DNA of 64,000 nt. Origin: Lichenihabitans psoromatis (GTDB lineage: Bacteria; Pseudomonadota; Alphaproteobacteria; Rhizobiales; Beijerinckiaceae). Positions within the stretch are counted from its first letter, which is position 1. The number at the start of each line of letters is the position of its first letter. Location of the stretch: NCBI RefSeq assembly GCF_004323635.1, contig NZ_CP036515.1, forward strand, positions 4,527,501 through 4,591,500, read 5' to 3'. Shown here piece by piece: positions 9,048 through 17,508 of the stretch. The notes beneath the pieces are model-generated. The model was not told the DNA's origin. It made no database searches and was given only the letters and a program-made list of their open reading frames with translations. The position numbers were made by a program, and so were the translations under genes.

Positions 9048-9956
9048 TCAAGGCTTCGCGGCGTGTCCGGACCGCTTGCGCTTCCGTTCGGCCTTAACTT
9101 CGAGACTATCGCCCAGCTTGGCGCGCAGCACGGAGGCGCGCGCTTCGGTCATCGTCGTGGCGCAGAAGCCGTGCCGTCCCTCACCGACATAATCGCGGCA
9201 GGTTTCCTCACGCGTCGACGAGAATTGAGCCTGTTCGCGGGCGAAACCCATGATGGCGGTCCGATCCTTCGTGGACTTCGCCAGAGCCTTGAAGTTTTCA
9301 CGGACCGCGGCTTCTGCCCGAGCACGGAGATGCTCGATCTCCTTGACCCGATCCGGACCGAGATCGCCCGCTTGTGGGCCCCAAAGGCCCACCGGGTTGA
9401 CCTGACAATTAGCGTCTTTGAACACGCAGACGGCTTGACTCTTGTTCACGAGCGCCGCGCCATCGAGAACATCGAACGTGATGGGGCAAGCCGGAAAGGT
9501 GATCTGAACGCGTTCGATGCCGTCCTGTCGACCCGGCATCGTCACCGGTATCGCCGTCGAAGGCGTTTCGATCTGACAGGTTTCGCGCGGATTGGAGATG
9601 AGTTCGCCTGTCAATGTCAGATGTGGCACGCTCAATGTCTTGTCGCGTGCCTCGAAGGTGATTTGCGATTTGCCGCCGTTCAGCGACAAGGTCTTGCCCG
9701 CCAGAGCGGTCGCCGGGATGACCTGCAGCGGCGCCGCATGGCGCTCGTCCGGCGGCGCTTTTGACTTGGCGCGGGTAGGTTTGGGCGTTTCACTCGTGCC
9801 CGCGGGTGCGGGCGCAACGGCTCCGGGCAGCACCATTTGGGCGCGGGCGACCCCACCCCCGACCATCGCTAGCATGATCGCGACAAGCGACGTCGCGACT
9901 CGGGCGACCCATCTTCGGTTGGACTTGGAATGCTCGATCGGCAAACGGCTACTCAT
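9048..9956 (-). CDS. Exported protein of unknown function with an LprI-like C-terminal region
   Basis: A 302-residue product from ATG 9956. Residues about 15-40 form a signal peptide (basic, then VATSLVAIMLAMVGGGVARAQ with an AxA site). A Pro/Lys/Ala-rich linker follows, then a beta-rich domain with paired cysteines. The C-terminal 90 residues are helical and charged, with two Cys in the arrangement RxxxAxxQ...C...C...MTxARAxxLRAKL, which resembles the lysozyme-inhibitor LprI fold; that similarity is by eye only. Probably periplasmic. It lies downstream of, and divergent from, the sarcosine oxidase operon but has no visible link to it. Confidence 0.6.
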   Translation of the reverse strand: MSSRLPIEHSKSNRRWVARVATSLVAIMLAMVGGGVARAQMVLPGAVAPAPAGTSETPKPTRAKSKAPPDERHAAPLQVIPATALAGKTLSLNGGKSQITFEARDKTLSVPHLTLTGELISNPRETCQIETPSTAIPVTMPGRQDGIERVQITFPACPITFDVLDGAALVNKSQAVCVFKDANCQVNPVGLWGPQAGDLGPDRVKEIEHLRARAEAAVRENFKALAKSTKDRTAIMGFAREQAQFSSTREETCRDYVGEGRHGFCATTMTEARASVLRAKLGDSLEVKAERKRKRSGHAAKP

Positions 9957-10361
9957 GTGGATGGGTTGACCAGCAGCAACGTCAATGCCGGCGCGGCGAC
10001 GTCGTTCCGCGCACAGCCGTCGCAGTTCGGCCTCAATCGGCACCGTGCGGACGGTTCGTCACAATGTCAAAGCCGCATTGCCGCGCAGCCGAACGGATTT
10101 GCGCAAGTGTGGCGCGGCTACATCCCACGAGTTTGGGAGAAGGGTGCTTCGGGTTCGGCGGCATCACGCAAGCGTCATCCATCCGCATCCGAGAGGGCTC
10201 GTCCGAAGCGAAAGCACCGGCCTATGACATGGCTGGAGCTTATTTTTGCGACCCTTTGTGGCTTCACGACGGGTTGAGCCCGACGGGCAACCGAGCGTAG
10301 ACTGTCGCTCAGGGCTGACCGGTCTCCCTTGCGCCAGCCGAGAACCCGGACCGGAACGACC
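9957..10361. promoter_or_regulatory. 405-nt divergent intergenic region upstream of soxB
   Basis: No gene with family support lies here; the short frames crossing it have no recognisable product. It separates the exported-protein gene (- strand) from soxBDAG (+ strand) and should hold both promoters. I see no convincing -35/-10 pair, operator dyad or riboswitch: the stretch around 10190-10220 has GAGAGG and CCGAAG words, but not the full glycine-riboswitch core. Confidence 0.4.
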
Positions 10362-11612
10362 GTGCATTATTCGATTTTCTCAGTTCTTTCGCAGGCCTGG
10401 AAGGGACAGACGGGGTGGACGCCGATGTGGCGCGAGCCGCAGCCGAAACGCGCCTACGACGCCATCATCGTGGGCGGCGGCGGGCACGGCCTTGCGACCG
10501 CTTATTACCTCGCCAAGAACCACGGCGTCACCAATGTGGCGGTGCTCGAAAAAGGCTGGATCGGCGGCGGCAACGTCGGTCGCAACACCACGATCATCCG
10601 CTCCAATTATCGCGAGCCGGGCAACCTTCCCTTCTACGAGAAATCGTTGCAGCTCTGGGAGGGCCTGGAGCAAGACATCAACTACAACGCGATGGTCAGC
10701 CAGCGTGGGGTTCTCAACCTGTTTCATTCCGATGCGCAGCGCGACGCTTTTGCGTATCGCGGCAATGCAATGAGGCTGCATGGCGTGGACGCGACCCTAC
10801 TCGATCGCGAGGCCGTTCGCGCAATGGTGCCGACACTCGACCTCGATAACGCGCGCTTTCCGATCCACGGCGGCTTGCTTCAAAAACGCGGCGGAACCGT
10901 GCGACACGACGCCGTCGCCTGGGGCTATGCTCGCGCGGCCGATCGGCTTGGTGTCGACATCATCCAGAATTGCGAAGTGACCGGCATTCGCATCGTGGCC
11001 GGCGCCGTCACTGGGGTCGAGACCACGCGCGGCTTCATCGGCGCCAAAAAACTCGGCCTCGCGGCAGCTGGCAATTCATCGCGCGTCGCCGCCATGGCAG
11101 GGCTCCGGCTGCCGATCGAGAGCCATGTTCTGCAGGCCTTCGTGTCCGAAGGCATCAAGCCGCTGGTCGATACGGTCGTGACGTTCGGCGCGGGCCATTT
11201 CTACGTCAGCCAGTCCGACAAGGGCGGCTTGGTGTTCGGTGGCTCGCTCGACGGTTACAATTCTTACGCGCAGCGCGGCAACTTACCGATGGTCGAAGAT
11301 GTGCTGGAGGAAGCCGTGGCGATCATGCCGTCCCTCAGCCGGCTGCGGATGCTGCGATCCTGGGGCGGCATCATGGATATGTCGATGGATGGGTCACCCA
11401 TCATCGACAAGACCGACATCACCGGGCTCTATCTGAATTGCGGCTGGTGCTACGGCGGCTTCAAGGCGACGCCGGCCTCGGGCTTCTGCTTCGCGCATAC
11501 GATCGCCAACGACGCGCCGCACGATCTCAACGCCGCCTATCGGCTTGACCGTTTCGCCACGGGCCACCTCATCAACGAAGGCGGCGCCGGCGCGCAGCCG
11601 AACCTGCACTGA
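10362..11612 (+). CDS. soxB: Sarcosine oxidase subunit beta
   Basis: A 416-residue FAD-dependent subunit of heterotetrameric sarcosine oxidase, which oxidatively demethylates sarcosine to glycine with transfer of the one-carbon unit to tetrahydrofolate. The N-terminus HYSIFSVLSQAWKGQTGW is the family hallmark and selects GTG 10362 as start. The dinucleotide-binding motif IIVGGGGHGLATAYYLAK lies at about residues 35-52, and the C-terminal GGWCYGGFKATPASG segment is characteristic of SoxB. In this family the covalent FMN and the sarcosine site lie on the beta subunit. First gene of a tight four-gene operon; soxD follows after 13 nt. Confidence 0.96.
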   Translation: MHYSIFSVLSQAWKGQTGWTPMWREPQPKRAYDAIIVGGGGHGLATAYYLAKNHGVTNVAVLEKGWIGGGNVGRNTTIIRSNYREPGNLPFYEKSLQLWEGLEQDINYNAMVSQRGVLNLFHSDAQRDAFAYRGNAMRLHGVDATLLDREAVRAMVPTLDLDNARFPIHGGLLQKRGGTVRHDAVAWGYARAADRLGVDIIQNCEVTGIRIVAGAVTGVETTRGFIGAKKLGLAAAGNSSRVAAMAGLRLPIESHVLQAFVSEGIKPLVDTVVTFGAGHFYVSQSDKGGLVFGGSLDGYNSYAQRGNLPMVEDVLEEAVAIMPSLSRLRMLRSWGGIMDMSMDGSPIIDKTDITGLYLNCGWCYGGFKATPASGFCFAHTIANDAPHDLNAAYRLDRFATGHLINEGGAGAQPNLH

Positions 11613-11625
11613 AGGCGAATAACCG

Positions 11626-11925
11626 ATGCGCATCCGGTGCCCCTTCTGTGGCGAACGCAGTCACGCGGAATTCTCCTACCTCGGTGACGCGGCTCCCACG
11701 CGCCCCAATATCGGCACCCGCGCGACCGTGCCGGATACGACGCTGTTCGTCGACTATGTCTACATGCGCGACAACAGCCCGGGCGTGATGCGCGAATATT
11801 GGCAACATGTCGGCGGCTGCCGAAGCTGGTTGATCGTCGAGCGCAACGTGACGACCCACGCGATCTCTAACGTCGCCAGCGCGCGCGAGCAGGTCCTCGC
11901 GGCGACCGAAGGTGAGCATCCATGA
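11626..11925 (+). CDS. soxD: Sarcosine oxidase subunit delta
   Basis: A 99-residue small subunit. It has the zinc-binding pair CPFCG (Cys5, Cys8) and the later His61/Cys65 pair in QHVGGC that complete the site known from SoxD structures. The C-terminal RNVTTHAISNVASARE segment is typical. The subunit stabilises the alpha/beta core in the cytoplasm. It overlaps soxA by four bases (ATGA), indicating translational coupling. Length and motif spacing are normal. Confidence 0.95.
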   Translation: MRIRCPFCGERSHAEFSYLGDAAPTRPNIGTRATVPDTTLFVDYVYMRDNSPGVMREYWQHVGGCRSWLIVERNVTTHAISNVASAREQVLAATEGEHP

Positions 11926-14900
11926 GCGACCTGACGCATCCGGCTCATACGGCCGTCCCCGCGACGGCAGAGCGCTCCAGCATCGAACCGGCCGCGCCTG
12001 TGGGCATGGTGACGCAACCGTTCCGGATAAAAACGGCGGAGCGGGACGACCGCAAGCCGCTGTCCTTCACGTTCGACGGGCAAGCGCTATCCGGCCTCAG
12101 CGGCGACACGCTCGCCTCCGCGGTTCTGGCCAACGGCGTTCGATTGGTCGGCCGGTCGTTCAAATATCACCGCCCGCGCGGCATCCTTTCGGCCGGACCG
12201 GAGGAGCCGAACGCGCTGGTTGAATTGCGCGGCGGTGCGCGGCGGGAGCCCAATACGCGCGCCACGACGGCGGAACTCTTCGACGGCCTCGACGCCGTGA
12301 GCCAGAACCGCTGGCCCTCGCTGCGCTACGATCTGATGGCCATCAACTCCCGGATCTCGCCGATCCTCTCGGCCGGCTTCTACTATAAGACGTTCATGTG
12401 GCCGGCCGCCTTCTGGGAGAAGGTTTACGAGCCGATCATCCGCAGGGCGGCTGGCCTTGGGCGTGCCGCGACTGCGCCGGACCCCGATACATACGACAAG
12501 GTCTCGACCTTCTGCGATGTCCTGGTGATCGGCGGTGGCCCCGCCGGTCTGATGGCGGCCCTGACGGCCGGGCGTTCGGGCGCCCGTGTCGTTCTGGTGG
12601 ACGAAGATTTCAACCTCGGCGGGCGGCTCCTTACCGAAGATCGCTCGGTCGGCGGCCAGCCCGCGTCGCGCCTTGCCGACACCATCGCCCGGGAATTGGC
12701 CAGCATGCCGGAGGTGCGGGTGCTGACCCGGACCACGCTGTTCGGCGTTTATGACGGGGGCGATTACGCGGCCGTGGAACGGGTCGCCGATCATGTCGCG
12801 GTTCCGCCCGCGCATCAGCCGCGCCAGCGCCTGTGGCGGATCACGACCAGTCGCTCAATTCTGGCGACGGGCTCGATCGAACGTCCGCTGGTGTTCGGCG
12901 ACAACGATCGCCCCGGCGTCATGTTGGCCGGCGCGGTGCGATCCTATGTCAACCGCTTCGGCGTCCGCCCCGGCTCCAGCGTCGTGCTGTTCGGCAACAA
13001 CGACGATGCCCATCGCACGATCCGCGATTGCGCGGCGGCCGGCCTGCGGGTGATGGCGGTGGTCGATCCGCGTCCCGACGCGTTGACGGGTCTCGACCAT
13101 CTCCCTGGGCTTTCGGATCTTCGCCGGATCGAGGGCGTGGTGACCCGCGCGCTCGGCACGCTCGGCGTCGAGGGCGTCGAAATCCAGCCGGCGTCGGGGC
13201 CCGCCTTCACGCTCGCCTGCGATCTTTTGGCTGTGTCCGGCGGGTGGCAACCCACAATCCATCTGTCGACCCATCTCGGCGGCAAGCCCACATGGGATGC
13301 GGCGCTCGCGGCTTTCGTGCCAGGCACCCTCCCGCCCGGCATGGAAGTGGCCGGCGCCGCCAAAGGTGATTTCGCACTCGCGGCCTGTCTCGCTGACGGC
13401 GTTCGGAGCGGCTCCGACGCCGCCGCCGCCTGCGGCTTCCACCCACGCTCCGTCATCGTGCCGTCGGCCGATGGCGAGAGTACCGCGGTGACCCCCTTGT
13501 GGCGAGTGAAATCCCCGCGCCGCAAGGCTTTCGTGGATTTCCAGAATGACGTCACGGTGTCTGACGTTGCCCTCGCCGAGCGGGAAGGTTTCCGGTCGGT
13601 CGAGCATCTCAAGCGCTACACGACGCTCGGCATGGCGACCGATCAAGGCAAGACCGCCAACGTCAACGGTCTGGCCCTGATGGCTGAAATCACCGGAACA
13701 TCGATTCCGAATGTCGGCACGACGCGATTTCGCCCCCCCTATACGCCCATCTCGTTCGGCGCCCTCGCCGGCCACCATCGCGAAAAGCAGTTCCGGCCGA
13801 CCCGCCTCACGGCCGCCCACGGGTGGGCGACCGACCAGAAGGCTGTCTTCGTTGAATCCGGGTTATGGCTCCGCGCGCAATATTTTCCGCATGAAGGGGA
13901 CAAGGGCTGGCGCGACGCGTGCGACCGCGAGGTGACGGCGGTGCGCGAGCGCGTCGGACTGTGCGATGTCTCGACCCTTGGCAAGATCGAGGTGGTGGGT
14001 CCCGACGCCGGCGCCTTTCTCGACAAGCTTTACTGCAATGTCATGTCGTCGCTTCCGGTCGGTCGGGCGCGTTACGGGGTCATGTTGCGGGAAGATGGTT
14101 TTATCCTGGACGACGGCACCGCGGCGCGGCTGTCCGAGGAGCGCTACGTGATCTCGACCACGACCGCTCAAGCGGTTGGCGTCATGGCTCATCTGGAGTT
14201 CTGCGCCCAGGTTTTGTGGCCGACGCTCGATGTCGCCTGCGTGTCGGTGACGGAGCAATGGGCGCAATTTGCGGTGGCGGGCCCGCGCTCGCGCGAGGTT
14301 CTGTCCAGCGTGTTGCCCGCGTCGTTCGATCTGTCCAACGACGCTTTTGCGTTCATGGCCGTGGCGCAACTCACCTTGGCGGGTGGAATTCCGGCTCGAC
14401 TGTTCCGCATCTCGTTCTCGGGCGAACTCGCCTATGAGATTGCGGTGCCGGCGCGGTTCGGCGACGCCCTCGCTCGCGCCATCCAGGCGGCGGGAGAGCC
14501 GCACGGACTGCTGCCCTATGGGCTCGAAGCCCTCAATGTGCTGCGGATCGAGAAGGGACATGCGGCGGGCGGGGAACTCGACGGCCGCACGACGGCGCGC
14601 GATCTCGGCCTCGGCAAGATGATGTCGACCAAAAAGGATTATATTGGCGCGGCCTTGGCGCAACGCCCTGCCCTCACGGCGCATGAGCGGCCGATCCTCA
14701 TGGGCTTCAAGCCAATGAATCCGACCGAACCGATCGCGGCGGGCGCGCATTTTCTGCGCCCAGGCTCGGAGAACAAACTCCGGAGCCAGGAGGGCCACAT
14801 GACGTCGACCGCTTGGTCGGCGACGCTGCAGAGCCATATCGGCCTCGGCCTCATCGTGCGCGGCACCCAGCGGATCGGCGAACAGGTGCGAGCCTACGAC

Positions 14901-14981
14901 CCGGTGCGTGGACGCGACACGTTGGTCGAGATCTGCTCGCCCGTCTTCTACGATCCGCAGGGAGCGAAATTGCGTGGTTGA
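11922..14981 (+). CDS. soxA: Sarcosine oxidase subunit alpha
   Basis: A 1019-residue subunit with the usual three parts: an N-terminal ferredoxin-like domain (about 30-115, with SGLSGDTLASAVLANGV), a pyridine-nucleotide-disulfide-reductase-like domain that binds the noncovalent dinucleotide cofactors (GGGPAGL at 204-210), and a C-terminal aminomethyltransferase (GCV_T) domain (about 620-1019), the tetrahydrofolate site that captures formaldehyde as 5,10-methylene-THF. Starts inside the soxD stop (ATGA) and its end overlaps the start of soxG by 8 nt. No purU or glyA gene is attached, unlike in some sox operons. Confidence 0.96.
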   Translation: MSDLTHPAHTAVPATAERSSIEPAAPVGMVTQPFRIKTAERDDRKPLSFTFDGQALSGLSGDTLASAVLANGVRLVGRSFKYHRPRGILSAGPEEPNALVELRGGARREPNTRATTAELFDGLDAVSQNRWPSLRYDLMAINSRISPILSAGFYYKTFMWPAAFWEKVYEPIIRRAAGLGRAATAPDPDTYDKVSTFCDVLVIGGGPAGLMAALTAGRSGARVVLVDEDFNLGGRLLTEDRSVGGQPASRLADTIARELASMPEVRVLTRTTLFGVYDGGDYAAVERVADHVAVPPAHQPRQRLWRITTSRSILATGSIERPLVFGDNDRPGVMLAGAVRSYVNRFGVRPGSSVVLFGNNDDAHRTIRDCAAAGLRVMAVVDPRPDALTGLDHLPGLSDLRRIEGVVTRALGTLGVEGVEIQPASGPAFTLACDLLAVSGGWQPTIHLSTHLGGKPTWDAALAAFVPGTLPPGMEVAGAAKGDFALAACLADGVRSGSDAAAACGFHPRSVIVPSADGESTAVTPLWRVKSPRRKAFVDFQNDVTVSDVALAEREGFRSVEHLKRYTTLGMATDQGKTANVNGLALMAEITGTSIPNVGTTRFRPPYTPISFGALAGHHREKQFRPTRLTAAHGWATDQKAVFVESGLWLRAQYFPHEGDKGWRDACDREVTAVRERVGLCDVSTLGKIEVVGPDAGAFLDKLYCNVMSSLPVGRARYGVMLREDGFILDDGTAARLSEERYVISTTTAQAVGVMAHLEFCAQVLWPTLDVACVSVTEQWAQFAVAGPRSREVLSSVLPASFDLSNDAFAFMAVAQLTLAGGIPARLFRISFSGELAYEIAVPARFGDALARAIQAAGEPHGLLPYGLEALNVLRIEKGHAAGGELDGRTTARDLGLGKMMSTKKDYIGAALAQRPALTAHERPILMGFKPMNPTEPIAAGAHFLRPGSENKLRSQEGHMTSTAWSATLQSHIGLGLIVRGTQRIGEQVRAYDPVRGRDTLVEICSPVFYDPQGAKLRG

Positions 14982-15576
14982 TCTCGATCTTCAGCCACAC
15001 TCGGCCTTAGCGGCATCGCGGCATCCGGGTCTGTCGGGTCGCCCGCTTGGCGAGCCGGGCGTCGTCCTGGCCGAAAGGCTCGACCTCGACGCGTTCATGC
15101 TGCTGGCCCGCAAGGGTCAAGGGGACGCGCTGCGCGACAGGCTCGTCTCGGTCGGTCTCGATCTCCCTGAGGGGCCACGCTGGTCCGAGGCGCTGGGCAT
15201 CGCCCTCGTGGGCGTCGGCCCTGACGTCTGGCTCGGGATCACGACTCGGGACGAGATGACAGAGGCTCGTCAGCGCTTCGAGCCGCTCGCACTGCTGTGC
15301 ACGCTGGTCGAAGCCGGAGACGCGAGGACGATCCTCACCGTTTCGGGTCCACGCGCCCGGGACGCACTCGCCAAACTGCTGACGATCGATCTCCATCCGC
15401 GCGCCTTCGCGGTCGGCAGCGTGGCCGCAACGGTCGCGGGCGGAATACCGGTGCTGATCTGGCAGGTCGATCCGGCGCCGAGCTATACGATCGCGGTGCC
15501 GCGCAGCTTTGCCAAGGATCTGTGGCATTGGCTTACCGATGCGGCGGCCGAATACGGATGCCTCACTGCGGAGTGA
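14974..15576 (+). CDS. soxG: Sarcosine oxidase subunit gamma
   Basis: A 200-residue subunit. GTG 14974 is chosen because it has GGGAG at 14960-14964 with good spacing and gives a short overlap with the soxA stop; upstream in-frame codons lie inside soxA. The protein resembles a reduced GCV_T domain (LTVSGPRARDALAKL and the IAVPRSFAKDLWHWL end), as usual for SoxG, the most variable subunit. Last gene of the operon. Its 3' end overlaps the convergent membrane-protein gene by 14 bp. Confidence 0.9.
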   Translation: MVDLDLQPHSALAASRHPGLSGRPLGEPGVVLAERLDLDAFMLLARKGQGDALRDRLVSVGLDLPEGPRWSEALGIALVGVGPDVWLGITTRDEMTEARQRFEPLALLCTLVEAGDARTILTVSGPRARDALAKLLTIDLHPRAFAVGSVAATVAGGIPVLIWQVDPAPSYTIAVPRSFAKDLWHWLTDAAAEYGCLTAE

Positions 15577-16237
15577 GGCGGCCCATCACGCGATCGAGCC
15601 CGACCAGAAGAAAGCCGGCGCCGAGAAAGCCAAGCCCCATCGATAGCGCGTTGACGGCCGTCGCGGCCCAGCCGATCCGGCTCACATCCATAAAGGGATA
15701 GGCGTAGAGGCCATCGGCCGCGCCGCGCACCAGCGCATAGGCCAGATAGGCGAGCGGTACCATCGCCCAGAACCAGGGGTCGGACCATTGAAGCCGACCC
15801 TTCGGCGCCAGGGTCAGCCAAAACAGCGGCACCAGGACGGGCGTGACGCTGTGTAGAATGAAATCCGCCAGGATCGCGCCACCACTCAACTCGAAGATCC
15901 CGCGAAGCAAGGCCGCATAGACAATGCCGACCAACAGCATCGCAAGCGTGACGCCGCCGAGCATCCGAGGGTGAAAGACGCGCTGCTGACCGAGCGCGAG
16001 CCCGGTGAAGATGATCGCGGTCGTCAGATTGGCCAAAACCGTGAAGTAACGCAGCATCACCCACACGGTCACGCCGACAAGCCCGACCTGTTGAAAGCTG
16101 GCGGCGAACTGCACCGCAAGTCCGCTCCATGCCGTGACCGCAACGACGCCGGCGGCGAGACGCACAAGCCACGCGATGCGGCTCGGCCGGCCCGCCTGAC
16201 CGGTGTCCGGCGCGGGGTTGCCCGGCCTTTCAGACAT
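15563..16237 (-). CDS. Pr6Pr-type integral membrane protein
   Basis: A 224-residue protein with six likely transmembrane helices. The pattern LRYFTVLANL in TM2, FILHSVTPVLVPLFWL before TM4 and the LYAYPFMDVSRIGW loop match the Pr6Pr (FAR-17a/AIG1-like) family of bacterial six-helix proteins, whose function is unproven. Start ATG 16237 (MSERPGNPAP) is preferred to the frame extension at 16303, which has no family support. It lies between the sox operon, with which it converges (14-bp 3' overlap), and a divergent YggT gene. Confidence 0.82.
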   Translation of the reverse strand: MSERPGNPAPDTGQAGRPSRIAWLVRLAAGVVAVTAWSGLAVQFAASFQQVGLVGVTVWVMLRYFTVLANLTTAIIFTGLALGQQRVFHPRMLGGVTLAMLLVGIVYAALLRGIFELSGGAILADFILHSVTPVLVPLFWLTLAPKGRLQWSDPWFWAMVPLAYLAYALVRGAADGLYAYPFMDVSRIGWAATAVNALSMGLGFLGAGFLLVGLDRVMGRLTPQ

Positions 16238-16301
16238 CGCTAAACGAAAGCCTGACAGGTAGCGGGCCGATGACGCGCTCGTGCCAGTTGCCGGAGCCTT
16301 C

Positions 16302-16592
16302 ATGCGCGCTTTGCTCGATGTCGTTCTTCTCGTTCTGCATCTCTACAGCTACGTCATCATCGGGGTTGCGATCCTGTCTTGGCTGCTGGCGTTCGACGTC
16401 ATCAATTTCCGCAACGATCTCGTCCGGTCGATCTGGAATTTTCTCAATGCCTTGACGGAGCCTTTGCTCCGGCCGATCCGCAACATCCTGCCCAATCTCG
16501 GGGGCATCGACGTATCGCCCATCATCCTGCTGCTGCTGCTGTTCCTCGTCGAGGACATCATCCAGCGCTACGTCTACCCCTACGTCTATTGA
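16302..16592 (+). CDS. YggT family membrane protein
   Basis: A 96-residue protein with two hydrophobic segments (about 3-24 and 70-86) separated by the family signature in which a WNFLNALTEPLLRPIRNILP stretch precedes a D-x-SPIILLLLL stretch. YggT proteins sit in the inner membrane and have been linked to osmotic tolerance and cell-division phenotypes; the mechanism is unknown. ATG 16302 is chosen over 16281 because GGAG at 16293-16296 is properly spaced and the protein then begins with the first helix. Convergent with the transglutaminase-like gene, 14 nt apart. Confidence 0.85.
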   Translation: MRALLDVVLLVLHLYSYVIIGVAILSWLLAFDVINFRNDLVRSIWNFLNALTEPLLRPIRNILPNLGGIDVSPIILLLLLFLVEDIIQRYVYPYVY

Positions 16593-16606
16593 GCGGCGGG
16601 GCCAGC

Positions 16607-17500
16607 TTAACCCTGGCTTTGGCTTTGCCCGCCGGACCCCTGGCTCTGACTTTGTCCACCCTGACTCTGGCTCTGTCCACCTTGGGTTTGGCTTTGCCGC
16701 TGGCCACCGTCGAACCCAAATAAAGTCGTGATATCCAGGCGGTCGGTCAACTCGGCCGCATAGGTGCCGCGCACGGGCGCAGCCGCGAGACCATCGAGGC
16801 CGCTCGCAACGCGGATGTGCCGCTCCTGCGGACAAATCGCATGCGCCGCATCGAATCCGATCCAACCAAGGCCCCCGACATAAGCCTCGCTCCAGGCATG
16901 CGAGGTGCCATTTTCTTCCTCGCCAAGGTAGTAGCCGCTCGCGAACCGCGCCGGAAATCCGAGATGGCGGGCGCAGGCGATGAAAACATGAGCAACAGCG
17001 CCGCTCGTGCCTGTTTTTGCCGCAAATGTCTCGCTCGCGCTTTTCAGATCGCCGCTCTCACCCGCGATCGGCAGCGCCACATGAACCGCATCGAGCAGGG
17101 CATGCAGTTTGCCGAGATCGGTCGTCTCCTCGGCCACGGCGGTTTCGGCAAAGCGGCGCAGCGGCTCATCGGCGGTCGTCAGATCGCTGCCGCGCAAGAA
17201 CAGATCGACAGGAAGCCGTTCCGCCGAGCCGCGGATAAGCCCAGCCGTGTCGAAATTCTCGATTTCACCGAAGAGCGAGATGGCCAATTCTTCCGAAAGG
17301 CCCTTGGCCGTGAAGGTGTGGGTGATGTTGCCAAACCCGTCCACGCCGGCCTTCAACATGCAATCGACATCGACGTCGATGCGCCAGTTCATGATGTGCT
17401 GGCCTTCATGCGAACGCGGAGTCATCCGCAGAATTTGGGTCACGTTGCGAACCGGCTCGGCAAACCGGTAGTGCAAGTGGTGACGGATACGCAGCCTCAT
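16607..17500 (-). CDS. Transglutaminase-fold protein lacking the catalytic cysteine, with Gln/Ser/Gly repeat tail
   Basis: A 297-residue protein. The N-terminal 80 residues (MRLRIRHHLHYRFAEPVRN..ILRMTPR) are the bacterial transglutaminase-like N-domain, and residues about 150-240 are the papain-like core. The core keeps the His (His201 in SHAWSEAY) and Asp (Asp217 in GWIGFDAAH) of the triad, but the usual G-x-C-Q-D-x-A-H is GTSGAVAH here, so Ser166 replaces the nucleophilic Cys and the next Asp is Ala. Residues 265-297 are a Gln/Ser/Gly repeat. In family context it is the last gene of the ATP-grasp/alpha-E operon (8 nt gap), thought to make or process peptide-like conjugates. Either a pseudoenzyme or a Ser variant. 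Confidence 0.87.
   Translation of the reverse strand: MRLRIRHHLHYRFAEPVRNVTQILRMTPRSHEGQHIMNWRIDVDVDCMLKAGVDGFGNITHTFTAKGLSEELAISLFGEIENFDTAGLIRGSAERLPVDLFLRGSDLTTADEPLRRFAETAVAEETTDLGKLHALLDAVHVALPIAGESGDLKSASETFAAKTGTSGAVAHVFIACARHLGFPARFASGYYLGEEENGTSHAWSEAYVGGLGWIGFDAAHAICPQERHIRVASGLDGLAAAPVRGTYAAELTDRLDITTLFGFDGGQRQSQTQGGQSQSQGGQSQSQGSGGQSQSQG
16610..16708 (-). repeat. In-frame imperfect tandem repeat encoding GGQSQSQ-type units
   Basis: The 3' end of the transglutaminase-like gene consists of roughly four imperfect copies of a 21-nt unit coding for GGQSQSQ, with variants RQSQTQ and GSGGQSQSQG. The copies differ at synonymous positions, so they are not very recent. Such a tract is prone to length variation by slippage. 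Confidence 0.75.
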
Positions 17501-17508
17501 GCTCGACC

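Noticed and set aside
10185..10260. Glycine riboswitch upstream of sarcosine oxidase
   Set aside because: Only scattered GAGAGG and CCGAAG words; the paired aptamer core and CTCTCAGG-type segment are missing.
9930..10277. A 115-codon frame in the gap before soxB
   Set aside because: No recognisable domain, no ribosome-binding site, and it begins within the opposite-strand exported-protein gene.
15563..15576. 14-bp convergent overlap of soxG and the Pr6Pr-type gene as a regulatory antisense system
   Set aside because: Short 3' overlaps of convergent genes are common in compact genomes, and nothing else supports regulation.
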